DNA of 21,212 nt from an uncultured Marinicella sp. (GCA_938008005.1 CALLLZ010000083.1:1-21212), one strand, 5' to 3'; counted from the stretch's first letter, positions 1 to 9,220 are shown. Notes: generated from the sequence alone by a model not told the origin. Made by a program: numbers and translations.

Positions 1-887
1 AACAAAGCCTGTTCCGCTATCGAGAGTCTCTCAACCGGTTTAGCAAAATAGTATTGAGCGGCTTCTACCACACCATGAACAGCCACTTTGCCATCTTGTC
101 CCCAATACACTTCATTGAAATAAGATTCCAAGATTTCTGCCTTAGTCAGTTTTGACTCTAATAGGGTGGCAGCCAAAGCTTCATGTAATTTCCTCAATAA
201 GCTATTGTGGCTATAGTGCAGTTTGTTTTTTACCAATTGTTGTGTGATGGTACTACCACCTTGTACCACTTCACCAGCCATTAAGTTTTTAAATGCCGCA
301 CGAATAATTCCAAACCAAGAAACGCCATGGTGATTTTTAAAATCACGATCTTCTACTGCTTGTAAACCCTTGACCATGGTCTCAGGAATGGCGATGAGTT
401 TAATCGGTAATCTATTTTCGAAGTCAGTGGTGAAAAACCGACCAATAATGGGCGGCTCTAATCTAGCTAATTGTGGAGAAATGGTTTGAATCTGTTGCTG
501 ACTCACAGTCAGTTTAATCGATTGGGGTTGGGTCTTGGCATCTGGAAAGTTAAAACCTTTGGTTTGAATCCAAAACGTGCCATCTTGGTATTTATATTGC
601 CCGGTTTTCGGTTGGCCTGAAGTGGTTCTATAACCCAATAAATCCAGTTCAAAACTCAAAGCTTCAGGTGAAATGCGCTGACCTTTATAAAGCTCCAATG
701 AACGCGCATATACCACCGACGGGATATCCCACCGGTCTTTAACAATGGTGTCAGTGATGTAATTGATGTAAAAATACCAAGGAATCAACAAACCTGTCAA
801 CAAACCAATAACAAAAATAACAGCTTTGAAAAGCAGTTTTTTGAGTGGTGACTTAAATCGTTTTTTGGTTTTTTTCTTTCTTGCCAC
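1..887 (-). CDS. mrcB: Penicillin-binding protein 1B (bifunctional murein synthase), N-terminal part; runs off the left edge
   Basis: Inner-membrane class A PBP that polymerises lipid II and, in its missing C-terminal half, would cross-link peptides. Only 295 codons are present. The chain opens with a very basic cytoplasmic tail (ARKKKTKKR) and one membrane anchor at about residues 21-42. Residues about 55-145 fit the UB2H-type region typical of PBP1B. The GT51 transglycosylase domain follows, with EDRDFKNHHG (probable catalytic Glu179), GGSTITQQLVKN (210-221), RKLHE (232-236) and EILESYFNEVYWG (251-263). The start is GTG at 885-887: in-frame TGA codons lie just upstream, and the nearby ATG at 898-900 is out of frame and stops after three codons. 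The gene is divergent from the next one. The UB2H-like segment favours PBP1B over PBP1A; the transpeptidase half cannot be seen. Confidence 0.93.
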   Translation of the reverse strand, partial: MARKKKTKKRFKSPLKKLLFKAVIFVIGLLTGLLIPWYFYINYITDTIVKDRWDIPSVVYARSLELYKGQRISPEALSFELDLLGYRTTSGQPKTGQYKYQDGTFWIQTKGFNFPDAKTQPQSIKLTVSQQQIQTISPQLARLEPPIIGRFFTTDFENRLPIKLIAIPETMVKGLQAVEDRDFKNHHGVSWFGIIRAAFKNLMAGEVVQGGSTITQQLVKNKLHYSHNSLLRKLHEALAATLLESKLTKAEILESYFNEVYWGQDGKVAVHGVVEAAQYYFAKPVERLSIAEQAL

Positions 888-957
888 TTTATTTCTTCAT
901 CAGCATTTCAAATTACACTGCTTGGATACTTGACTGAGTTCACAAAAACAGTTGTCG

Positions 958-1000
958 CATGTTAACATGAGATTAAACCTTTGTGCTTACAATGGTGGCT
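958..1000 (+). promoter_or_regulatory. Palindrome CATGTTAACATG and possible -10 upstream of the secreted-protein gene
   Basis: The 137-base divergent gap between mrcB and the gene at 1025 holds a perfect 12-base palindrome, CATGTTAACATG, at 958-969. A -10-like TACAAT lies at 988-993, which puts the palindrome over the -35 region. No good -35 hexamer is seen. An operator role is inference from position and symmetry only. Confidence 0.25.
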
Positions 1001-1024
1001 TTCGAATAATGAAGAGAACAAATC

Positions 1025-1792
1025 ATGAGACTTAAACAAATTATTTTAACTTCTGCCTTATCTGCAGCTTTATTCAGTGGTGGAGTATGCGCAGACACAA
1101 CATTGACTTACAACAATGCAAAGGGCAAAGAAAACAGCAAAATGTTTTTAAGCAATGGCTGGGCAAAGGTCACCAATAACAGTGATGTCAACACAGCGTT
1201 AATCTTCAACACCCAACAAAATTCATTTACTGTAGTTAACCATCAGGATCAAAGTTATATGGTTTTTGGTGAAAAAGAAATAGCTGCATTGGGTGATATT
1301 TCAAACATGGTAGATCGCATGTTGGAAGAGCAATTAGCGCAAATGCCTGCTGCACAAAGAGAGCAAATGCGTGGCATGATGAAATCCATGATTGAAAAAC
1401 AAATGCCTAAACAAGCTGCCTTGCCAACGTATGAAAAAACCGGCCAATCTTCAAGCTACAACGGTTTTAATTGTGATGAGGTTATACAATCTGTTGGGGG
1501 CAAAAAACAAGGAGATTTATGCGTTGCCGACTACCAAGCCTTAGGTGTAGATTCTATCGATTACGCAGCCATTAATCAATTCATGACGATTGCTGAGAAA
1601 ATGGCTTCTCAATTTGGCCAATCACAAGGGATGAACTTTGCAGCCGTTGGAGACGTCTTACCGGTTTACTATGAACTAGGCCAAGAAAAAGCCTATTTAA
1701 CAGCTGTTAATAATGATAATTTAAGCGCCGCAATATTCCGTGTACCTGAAGGCTACAAAGAGCAGTCTTTGCCCAAAGAAATGTTCAAGTAA
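1025..1792 (+). CDS. Secreted/periplasmic protein, DUF4412-like, Met-rich middle segment
   Basis: 255 residues with a Sec signal peptide (MRLKQIILTS..., probable cleavage after VCA, residue 23). The C22 context (GGVC) is a poor lipobox, so a soluble periplasmic or exported protein is more likely than a lipoprotein. The N-terminal part (24-90) looks like beta strands (LTYNNAKGKENSKMFLSNGW; YMVFGEKEIAAL). Residues 92-130 form an amphipathic helix with about eight methionines. A Cys pair (C150, C166) could form a disulfide. The end, YLTAVNNDNLSAAIFRVPEGYKEQ, resembles the last strand of DUF4412-type proteins, which is the only family hint. The start is supported by AAGAGA at 1012-1017. A terminator follows directly, so the gene is probably monocistronic. 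Function unknown. Confidence 0.8.
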   Translation: MRLKQIILTSALSAALFSGGVCADTTLTYNNAKGKENSKMFLSNGWAKVTNNSDVNTALIFNTQQNSFTVVNHQDQSYMVFGEKEIAALGDISNMVDRMLEEQLAQMPAAQREQMRGMMKSMIEKQMPKQAALPTYEKTGQSSSYNGFNCDEVIQSVGGKKQGDLCVADYQALGVDSIDYAAINQFMTIAEKMASQFGQSQGMNFAAVGDVLPVYYELGQEKAYLTAVNNDNLSAAIFRVPEGYKEQSLPKEMFK

Positions 1793-1816
1793 CACTAACC
1801 CGATTCAGAATGTTTC

Positions 1817-1844
1817 AAGCCCTGCCTTTTTACAGGGCTTTTTT
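1817..1844 (+). terminator. Rho-independent terminator after the secreted-protein gene
   Basis: Stem AAGCCCTG (1817-1824), 8-base loop, CAGGGCTT (1833-1840), with a run of six T at 1839-1844. It lies 25 bases after the stop codon at 1790-1792 and separates this gene from the glycosyltransferase gene. Confidence 0.9.
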
Positions 1845-1890
1845 GTGCCTGCTACAGTTGTCGAATATCACCCCTTGACCCACTGAATTT

Positions 1891-1899
1891 TGGTAGAAT
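1891..1899 (+). promoter_or_regulatory. Extended -10 promoter element just before the glycosyltransferase start
   Basis: TGG followed by TAGAAT (1894-1899) forms an extended -10 element. A TTGACC lies at 1875-1880 but only 13 bases away, too close for a normal -35. Transcription would begin near 1906, the A of the start codon, and no Shine-Dalgarno sequence is seen. This suggests a leaderless or nearly leaderless mRNA, by inference. Confidence 0.4.
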
Positions 1900-1905
1900 G
1901 CGCAG

Positions 1906-4900
1906 ATGTTTAAATTAGTTCACATTGTCTATTACAACAGCGCCGAAAACAAACGTTCAGGTTCTGAGTTATACCGCACTCATCATCAATTCGATGAACA
2001 GTTAATCCAAGAATTGCAACAACAAATTAAAGATCCACACCCTGTAATAATAGTCAATGCGAAAGCACATTTACCACCCCATTGGCAACCCAGGTTACTG
2101 CAAGCAATGGTTGAGAATGATGCCATCAATCACATCAGCGCACTGAATACCCAACAACACGAATTGTCACCAATAACTGAAGATTTTTCAGGTACCCTTG
2201 CCCAATTAGATCAGGCCACGTATTTATTACAAAGCCCTCAATACTTTCTCAGCAACAAGCTCAACAAGTCTTGCTTTGCGGTAAGAAATGTTGGGATGTT
2301 AATCACAGACGAGCCTCTATTTGCTGTCAATAATTTGGTGGTTGATATACCAACCAAACATCAACCCATTGTTGCTGCTGAACAACTGGAAATAGGTGAT
2401 CAGCGACCCTTACCAGTCCATCCGCTGGCCGAACTTCAAATAAAACTCAGCCATGCCGAACCTGAAAATATAAAAGCTGGTTATCCAGGTTTAGATAAAA
2501 AACCCATCGTACTACATACAGTTATGGACTGGGGAGGCGGTGTGCATCAATGGGTCAATGACTTTATTGATAACCATGATAACATGCACCACTTGGTACT
2601 CAGCAGCCAAGGCGAGTTTTTTCGACAACAACAAGGTGAGCGTTTCAAACTAACCTGGCAACACACTTCAGGCTTGGTAATCAATAAATTTCATTTAACC
2701 CAAGCCATTAAAGCCACAGTGTCACACCAACTCCCGTACCAAATGATGGTTGATTCAATCATCAAGCGCTGGGATATTAATCAACTCATCGTCTCCTCTT
2801 TGATTGGTCATGCTATGGATTGTCTGAAAACCGGCTTACCAACACTGCGAGTTTTACATGACTATTTTCCACATTGGCCCAGCTTAAACGCACAATTAGA
2901 TGCTACAGTCATTTATCAAAAAACCACTGACCAAGCATTGGTTGATACCAAAAAAGAACCATTCGGTGAAATAGACCCAACAGAATTAACACGTTGGCAA
3001 AGCACTAACAATGAACTGCTTCAACAAGACAATGTCACAATCATTGCACCAGATGAGTCTGTAAAAGTTAATTTACTGAAACTACCTCATTCATCATGTT
3101 ATGAAAAAACTCAAATCATTCCACATGCCTTAACCCCACTCAAACCCATTGAATACCGAGCAGAAGGTTCGCCTTTTAAAGTGCTCATTTTAGGTAGAGT
3201 CAGTCCACCAAAAGGACAGTTTTTATTACATGAGTGTATTAAAAAACTGGCAGATAATGACACCATTGAGTTTGTTATGTTAGGTGCCGGAATCAATGGT
3301 CAAGAATTTGAAACCTATGCCAACACCCGTGTCATTGCTGATTATGCACAAACTGATTTAACTCAGCATTTAAGTCATATCTCTCCACAATTGGCATTAC
3401 TTACTTCAATCACCGCTGAGACATTCAGTTACACTTTAAGCGAATTACAGATGTCTGGTATTCCAGTTTTAGCCACAGCTGTTGGCGCATTAAAAAACAG
3501 AATTGAAGATGGCATCAATGGTATATTGGTTGATCCAAAAGCTGAATTCATCTCCAAACAAATACTTAGATTACAAAATCATCCCGAGAAACTACAGCAA
3601 ATTCACCAGGGAGCGCTGGGTACCAAGCACCTCACTATCGAACAAAACAAAATTGTTTTCTCTGAGTTGCTTGAAAAAAACCAAGTCAAACCCCGGCCTT
3701 ATAAAACCCATGGTTTTGTAACACCACAACCACTGGCACAGAAATTACAACATACCCAAGGTTTGGTTGAAAATTTAACTCAAACTTTAAATGATACTAA
3801 GCTTGACCTGTTAGAAAAGACCAATTGGGCGAAACAACTCACAACACAAAACCAACACTTATCTAGTAACATCGATTCGGATCGCAAAGAAATAAAGCAC
3901 TTGAAGACATCAATTGACAAACTGTCAGTTTCCCATGCTTCAGAAACAAATCATTTAAAACAAGAAATTAATCAAATCAGTAAACATCTTGACCAAACCA
4001 ATATTGAATTAGCCGAAACCATAAAAACGCGTGATGCGTTGACGCATGAAAAAGCCGAGTTGGCCCAATCTCTACATGATGTTCAACTCGCCTTGAACCA
4101 ATCACAGCATACCATTGAACAAATCAAAGCCAGTCGTTCTTGGCGTGTCACTAAACCGTTACGAGCTTTCACCACCTATGCTCGACACAAAAGAAACGCC
4201 ATAAAATTCAGGTTTTCACAGTTTAAAGGTTTACCCAAACGGGTTTCCAATAGCCTGAAGTCACGCGGGTTAAAACAAACCGCTTTAATCGCGAAGAATA
4301 AACTCAATAAACCCAAGCTTCCTTCTGCAGCAACTGCCCATGTGATTACTGAAAACTATCAACCGCTGACCATCCATACCAGCAGTGAACCTTTGGTAAG
4401 TGTAGTTATACCTGTCTACAACCAATTTAAACACACCTACCACTGCCTTGAATCATTGGCAAGATTAACTGATAACAGCAGCTTTGAAGTCATTGTGGTT
4501 GATGACTGTTCAGATGATGAAACATCTACTGCCATCAATAATATACATGGCATCACCTATCACCGCCAAACTAAAAATGGTGGTTTTATTGAGTCATGTA
4601 ATACTGGTGCCCAATTAGCACAAGGTCAATATTTACTCTTTCTGAACAATGACACTGAAGTGTTAGCTGGGTGGATGGATGAACTGGTATTAACCTTCGA
4701 ACAACAACCAGATGCTGGTTTAGTAGGTAGCCAACTACTCTACCCCGATGGGCGACTACAAGAAGCCGGCGGCATAGTTTTCAATGACGCGTCTGGTTGG
4801 AATTATGGCCGGCTTGACTCACCTAATACCCCCGAATACCAACACTTGCGTGAAGCAACCTATATAAGCGGCGCCAGCATTATGGTAACTAAAACCTTGT

Positions 4901-6288
4901 TTGAACAATTGGGGCGTTTTGATCAACGCTACAAACCCGCTTATTACGAAGACACAGATTTGGCCTTTGCAGTGAGAAAGACTGGGCTTAAAGTTTATTA
5001 TCAACCGCACAGTCAGGTCATACATTTTGAAGGGATCTCTTCGGGTACTGACTTAAACTCTGGTACCAAGAAATACCAAGTCATTAATCAACAGAAGTTT
5101 GCTGAAAAATGGCAAGTTGAGCTTAAAGACCAACCAGAACCTGGTTCAGATATTGAACTGGCAAGATTTCAAAACCAACCACGCAGGGTTTTAATTTTTG
5201 ATGCGTGCACACCAACCCCAGATCAAGACTCAGGCTCTTTACGCATGATGAACTTGATGAAAATATTTAGCAAGCAAGGTTATCAGATCAGTTTTGTGCC
5301 TGAAAACATGGCACATTTTAAAAACTACACCCAAGACTTACAGCGAATGGGTGTCGAGTGCATTTTTGCACCAAAATACGCGTCACCTTTAGAGTACTTA
5401 AAAACCAAAGGTAAATATTTTCAAACCATTATTCTCAGTAGATACTATGTAGCTGAACCTTTGATGCCAATGATCAGGTCTTATTGTCCACAAGCAAAAA
5501 TTTGGTTCGACACTGTAGATTTACACTATCTTCGAGAAACCAGAATGGCAGAGTTGGCTGGCAACCAGAAAAACAACAGCGCCGCTATAAAAGCCGCTGA
5601 ACAAACCAAAGTTAAAGAACTCGGTGTCGCTGAAAACTGTGATTTAACCTTGGTAGTAAGCCCCTATGAACAAAATGTTTTAGCCATAGAAAAGCCAGAG
5701 TTGGATGTTGAGGTTTTATCCAACATCCATGAAATACATGGCGGTCACAAGGGTTTTGTTAATAGTTGTGACATCATGTTTATCGGCGGCTATCAACACA
5801 CACCCAATGTGGATGGCGTGATTTGGCTTGTTGAACAAATTTTACCACTCATATTGGCTCAAGTTCCCGAGCTAAAACTACACATCATCGGTTCTAAAGC
5901 ACCACAACAAGTGATTGATTTAGGGCTTCACCCCAACATTAAGTTTCACGGTTTTGTTGAAGACATTGAGCCGCTGATGCAAAACATCAGAATTGCCGTC
6001 GCTCCTCTTAGATTTGGCGCAGGTGTTAAGGGTAAGGTTAATATGAGTATGAGTTATGGACAACCTGTGGTCGGCACCAAAGTCGCTGTTGAAGGCATGT
6101 ATACCCAACATGCACATGATGTGATGATGGCTGATGAAGTTGATGACTTTGCAACCTCGGTTATCCGTCTGTATCAGGATAAAAATTTGTGGGAACAAAT
6201 CTCTAAAGGCGGCTTGGAAAACGTACAGAAATGGTTTTCATTTGAAGCTGCACAAAAGACAGTCGCTGAGTTGCTAAAAAAATATTAA
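1906..6288 (+). CDS. Multi-module glycosyltransferase (GT4, coiled coil, GT2, GT4)
   Basis: 1460 residues; a cytoplasmic sugar transferase probably making a surface polysaccharide or glycan. Residues about 45-150 resemble a degenerate GT2-like fold (PPHWQPRLLQAM...ISALNTQQHELSPI). Residues about 199-590 form a GT-B/GT4 unit: LHTVMDWGGGVHQWV, HDYFPHWP, then FKVLILGRVSPPKG (424 on) and an EX7E pair E505/E513 in AETFSYTLSE. Residues about 610-745 are coiled coil, ending in the ASRSWRVTKPLR motif common next to GT modules. Residues about 828-1085 form a GT2/GT-A unit: VSVVIPVYNQ, VVDDCSDD (D866, D867), LNNDTEV (D916) and the catalytic-type YYEDTDL (E1015, D1016). Residues about 1093-1460 form a second GT4-like unit (TPTPDQDSGSLRM; APLRFGAGVKGK; SYGQPVVGT). 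No other polysaccharide gene is adjacent. The acceptor is unknown. Confidence 0.88.
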   Translation: MFKLVHIVYYNSAENKRSGSELYRTHHQFDEQLIQELQQQIKDPHPVIIVNAKAHLPPHWQPRLLQAMVENDAINHISALNTQQHELSPITEDFSGTLAQLDQATYLLQSPQYFLSNKLNKSCFAVRNVGMLITDEPLFAVNNLVVDIPTKHQPIVAAEQLEIGDQRPLPVHPLAELQIKLSHAEPENIKAGYPGLDKKPIVLHTVMDWGGGVHQWVNDFIDNHDNMHHLVLSSQGEFFRQQQGERFKLTWQHTSGLVINKFHLTQAIKATVSHQLPYQMMVDSIIKRWDINQLIVSSLIGHAMDCLKTGLPTLRVLHDYFPHWPSLNAQLDATVIYQKTTDQALVDTKKEPFGEIDPTELTRWQSTNNELLQQDNVTIIAPDESVKVNLLKLPHSSCYEKTQIIPHALTPLKPIEYRAEGSPFKVLILGRVSPPKGQFLLHECIKKLADNDTIEFVMLGAGINGQEFETYANTRVIADYAQTDLTQHLSHISPQLALLTSITAETFSYTLSELQMSGIPVLATAVGALKNRIEDGINGILVDPKAEFISKQILRLQNHPEKLQQIHQGALGTKHLTIEQNKIVFSELLEKNQVKPRPYKTHGFVTPQPLAQKLQHTQGLVENLTQTLNDTKLDLLEKTNWAKQLTTQNQHLSSNIDSDRKEIKHLKTSIDKLSVSHASETNHLKQEINQISKHLDQTNIELAETIKTRDALTHEKAELAQSLHDVQLALNQSQHTIEQIKASRSWRVTKPLRAFTTYARHKRNAIKFRFSQFKGLPKRVSNSLKSRGLKQTALIAKNKLNKPKLPSAATAHVITENYQPLTIHTSSEPLVSVVIPVYNQFKHTYHCLESLARLTDNSSFEVIVVDDCSDDETSTAINNIHGITYHRQTKNGGFIESCNTGAQLAQGQYLLFLNNDTEVLAGWMDELVLTFEQQPDAGLVGSQLLYPDGRLQEAGGIVFNDASGWNYGRLDSPNTPEYQHLREATYISGASIMVTKTLFEQLGRFDQRYKPAYYEDTDLAFAVRKTGLKVYYQPHSQVIHFEGISSGTDLNSGTKKYQVINQQKFAEKWQVELKDQPEPGSDIELARFQNQPRRVLIFDACTPTPDQDSGSLRMMNLMKIFSKQGYQISFVPENMAHFKNYTQDLQRMGVECIFAPKYASPLEYLKTKGKYFQTIILSRYYVAEPLMPMIRSYCPQAKIWFDTVDLHYLRETRMAELAGNQKNNSAAIKAAEQTKVKELGVAENCDLTLVVSPYEQNVLAIEKPELDVEVLSNIHEIHGGHKGFVNSCDIMFIGGYQHTPNVDGVIWLVEQILPLILAQVPELKLHIIGSKAPQQVIDLGLHPNIKFHGFVEDIEPLMQNIRIAVAPLRFGAGVKGKVNMSMSYGQPVVGTKVAVEGMYTQHAHDVMMADEVDDFATSVIRLYQDKNLWEQISKGGLENVQKWFSFEAAQKTVAELLKKY

Positions 6289-6323
6289 GCTCGCTAGGCC
6301 AGACCCAAAAAGTAAACTTTCGC

Positions 6324-6346
6324 ATGGCTTTTTTATTAAAAGCCAT
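6324..6346. repeat. Inverted repeat downstream of the glycosyltransferase gene
   Basis: ATGGCTTTT (6324-6332), 5-base loop, AAAAGCCAT (6338-6346). On the plus strand it is followed by A rather than T, and on the minus strand by GCGAAAG, so neither strand has a standard terminator tail. It may still form the 3' end of the upstream mRNA. Confidence 0.4.
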
Positions 6347-6501
6347 TAAAAAAACTATCGATCTGTTTGATATTTAGCTACAATTATAAATGTGTCTGTT
6401 CAAAAAGAGTACGAAAGTCAGCGGACATAATAGAACACAATATCAGTTAAAACAGTTTCACAGAACTGCGAATAATGAAGAAAATTAGAAGGTAAATTGG
6501 A

Positions 6502-9156
6502 ATGGCTCACTTAAAAAACAAACAGTTGTTGATGTGCATTCTTGCAGCACTCATGCTACTTTTGGCTTGGATTGAAACCGCAGGTTTTCAATGGGCAATG
6601 TTGTTATTTACTTTAACCTTGGTGCTAGGCTGGGCCTTTACCTTACCCCTGATAAGAAACCGTTTCGACGACCTGTTTGCAATCAAAGTGAGTTGGATGG
6701 TGCCTGTGGCTGCCAGCTTTTGGTTGGCATTAAACTTTTGGTTGAGTGAACAGACTCATGCAACATTGCTAATGACATTGTTAATGAGTTGGCTGACCGG
6801 ACTGCTGTTGTTTACCAAACTCAACTTAGAAAAAACTATTGCCAGCATGGCTTTGCCCACATTGAGTCTAGTCGTACTGTTTATTATTCAGCCTGCCGAT
6901 CAATTGGGTTTATCTAGCCCCTTGTTCTTTGTCTTTATTAGTTTATTGATTCTTGGGCTCTTCATCGCAGCAACTAAGTTGTTCTTACTGTTTGAAACTA
7001 CCAAGAAAAAGAAAAATAAACCACTGCCTGCCAGTTTAACCAAACAAATGAAGAAGGCAGAAGATGCTATCCATGAAGCTTCTGTATTGAAAGAAGAAAT
7101 TAAAGGCTTAAAAGTTGATTTGTCTGCCGCAGAAATGGCAAAAATGGAATTTCTGGCCACCATGAGTCATGAAATTCGTACACCATTGAATGGAATCGTT
7201 CCTTTGATCGACATAGTAATGGATACCGAACTCAACGACTTTCAAAAGGACTATTTAACCACTGCCCACACCTCTGCCACACAAATGCAAAAGCTCATTG
7301 ATGACTTATTGGATTACTCCAAAGTTGAAGCTGGCAAGTTAACCACCGAAGTGACCGGCCTGAAAGTCAGAAAGGTAGTAGGAGAGGTGATGGACAGCTT
7401 AAACTCATCTGCTGAACGTAAGGGGTTAGAAATTTCTGCCAACATTGATGAACAAATAAACCCTTTGTTACGTGGAGACCCTATCAGAGTCAGGCAAGTT
7501 CTGACCAATATACTTTCCAACGCCATCAAATTCTCAGATCACGGCAAGATAATCGTTGATGTAAAAAAAGTCAAAAACTTCACTACCAAAGAATTAATTC
7601 GATTTACCATCAAAGATCAAGGCATTGGCATTTCACCTGATCAAACTGAAAAACTGTTCAGTGCTTTTACCCAAGGCGATAATTCATCGACCAGAAAATT
7701 TGGTGGTACTGGCTTAGGCTTAGCCATCAGCAAAAAAATTGTTGAATTATTGAAAGGTCAAATGGGCGTAGAATCTAAGCTTGGAGTTGGTAGTACTTTC
7801 TGGTTTGAAATTCCATTTGGCAAATCAGCTGGAGACAGCATTCATGGCGGTACCGAAGTTCATCAGCACCAAGCCATTTTGTTAAATACCAACCCCATTT
7901 TATTTAAACGCTTACAGGCTGATTTAGAACATGCTTCTTTACCCGTACAAACTTCATTGAACTACCAACATGCGATTTCAAGAATCCAAGCTGCCCGCGG
8001 TATTCAAGATGGTAAAACTTCTCTGTTGTTTATTGACTTTGACACCAATGCCAAAATTTTCCGACAACTGCTGCTGTTGGTTGAAAAAGGCGAACTTGAT
8101 GATGTTTGGATTTGTGCCATTACCACCGGTGGACACATTGCAGGAGTGAAGCAGTATAAAAACATTCAATTGATGCAGCCCGAAAAAGATGTTGAACTAA
8201 TCATTGGCGAATTTGAGCGACGTTATTTCCCTGAGGAGGTTTTGGAGCTCGACGAAGAACAGCCTGATCAAGATACAGCCTTTAAAGATCAAAACGAAGA
8301 TGACGATCAGGATGAAGACATTGAGAAGAAAGGTAAAACACCACCAGCCGTTAACCTAAATGATATTTCTGACACCATCTTATTGGTTGAAGACAACGAA
8401 GTTAACCTCAAAGTCGCCCAAAAACTAATTGATTACATTGGCTTTCCTTTTGATGTCGCTGAAAATGGTATGGTTGCATTAAGTAAAGCTAAAAACACAC
8501 GATACCGCCTGATTTTAATGGATTGCCAAATGCCGGTAATGGATGGTTATTTTTGCACCAAAAGAATTCGCAACTATGAAAAAAACAACATGTTGAATCA
8601 CACACCGATCATCGCCATGACAGCCAATGCCATGCTTGGTGATAAAGAAAAGTGTCTTGATGCTGGTATGGATGACTACATGTCTAAACCACTGAACCGA
8701 TATATATTGGAAAAAACCCTCAAAAAGTGGGACCCTTTCACAGCTCAAAAAAAAACAATAAATCCAGCCAACCAGACATCAACGAGCCAAGATGATATCG
8801 ACACCATTAATTCAAAATGGTTGAACCTAAAAGCTTTGGATGAAATCAAAACATTTATGGGTGATGAAACCAATTCTTTGCTCGATTTGTTTCAACAAGA
8901 GTCCCCCAATATGTTGAATCAACTCAATACATTCTGTCAAACCCAGGATTACGCTGAGGCCAGGCAAATTGCACATACGCTTAAATCAACTGCCGCTAAT
9001 ATTGGTGCTTCAGGTTTCAGCCATTACTGTAAAAAAGTTGAGGCTGCTGCGATTGATAAGAAAAAGCCTGAAGTAACAGAGAATATACTTAACGCTCGCA
9101 AAGCTTATGTACTCACTGTCAAAGAAATTAAAAAGTACCAAGCCACTGCCTCTTAA
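6502..9156 (+). CDS. Hybrid sensor histidine kinase with pseudo-receiver, receiver and HPt domains (BarA-like)
   Basis: 884 residues, inner membrane. Six hydrophobic segments (about 8-165) with very short loops and no periplasmic sensor domain, then a helical linker (170-215). HisKA carries the phospho-acceptor H223 in MSHEIRTPLNG. HATPase_c has the N box (N340, NILSNAIKF), DQGIGIS (D372) and GGTGLGLAIS (401 on). Residues about 452-575 look like a receiver that lost its acidic pocket (LLNTNPI where DD is expected). A strongly acidic linker (about 579-611) follows. The true receiver has E630/D631, phospho-acceptor D674 (MDCQMPVMDGY) and K729 (MSKP). HPt H825 lies in IAHTLKSTAANIG. This gives a full four-step His-Asp-His-Asp relay whose final response regulator is not in the window. 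AAGG at 6489-6492 supports the ATG. The input signal is unknown. Confidence 0.93.
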   Translation: MAHLKNKQLLMCILAALMLLLAWIETAGFQWAMLLFTLTLVLGWAFTLPLIRNRFDDLFAIKVSWMVPVAASFWLALNFWLSEQTHATLLMTLLMSWLTGLLLFTKLNLEKTIASMALPTLSLVVLFIIQPADQLGLSSPLFFVFISLLILGLFIAATKLFLLFETTKKKKNKPLPASLTKQMKKAEDAIHEASVLKEEIKGLKVDLSAAEMAKMEFLATMSHEIRTPLNGIVPLIDIVMDTELNDFQKDYLTTAHTSATQMQKLIDDLLDYSKVEAGKLTTEVTGLKVRKVVGEVMDSLNSSAERKGLEISANIDEQINPLLRGDPIRVRQVLTNILSNAIKFSDHGKIIVDVKKVKNFTTKELIRFTIKDQGIGISPDQTEKLFSAFTQGDNSSTRKFGGTGLGLAISKKIVELLKGQMGVESKLGVGSTFWFEIPFGKSAGDSIHGGTEVHQHQAILLNTNPILFKRLQADLEHASLPVQTSLNYQHAISRIQAARGIQDGKTSLLFIDFDTNAKIFRQLLLLVEKGELDDVWICAITTGGHIAGVKQYKNIQLMQPEKDVELIIGEFERRYFPEEVLELDEEQPDQDTAFKDQNEDDDQDEDIEKKGKTPPAVNLNDISDTILLVEDNEVNLKVAQKLIDYIGFPFDVAENGMVALSKAKNTRYRLILMDCQMPVMDGYFCTKRIRNYEKNNMLNHTPIIAMTANAMLGDKEKCLDAGMDDYMSKPLNRYILEKTLKKWDPFTAQKKTINPANQTSTSQDDIDTINSKWLNLKALDEIKTFMGDETNSLLDLFQQESPNMLNQLNTFCQTQDYAEARQIAHTLKSTAANIGASGFSHYCKKVEAAAIDKKKPEVTENILNARKAYVLTVKEIKKYQATAS

Positions 9157-9204
9157 TAACTCTTAATTGGGTTGAATAATCGCATTTTATTCAGCTGCCA
9201 TTCA

Positions 9205-9220
9205 GATAAGCAAGCTTATC
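9205..9220. promoter_or_regulatory. Perfect inverted repeat GATAAGC-AA-GCTTATC upstream of the TonB receptor gene
   Basis: Seven-base arms with a two-base spacer in the 153-base gap before the receptor gene, about 90 bases upstream of its ATG. No T run follows, so a terminator is unlikely. An operator for a dimeric repressor is plausible, since such receptors are usually regulated by their ligand or metal. It does not match the standard 19-base Fur box. The regulator is unknown. Confidence 0.4.

Noticed and set aside
6361..6390. TTGATA and TATAAA as a promoter for the hybrid kinase
   Set aside because: The spacing is 12 bases, too short; no other convincing -35 fits.
6475..6495. Seven-codon leader frame (MKKIRR) before the hybrid kinase gene
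   Set aside because: Too short to judge; no separate ribosome site, and the bases also form the kinase gene's own Shine-Dalgarno region.
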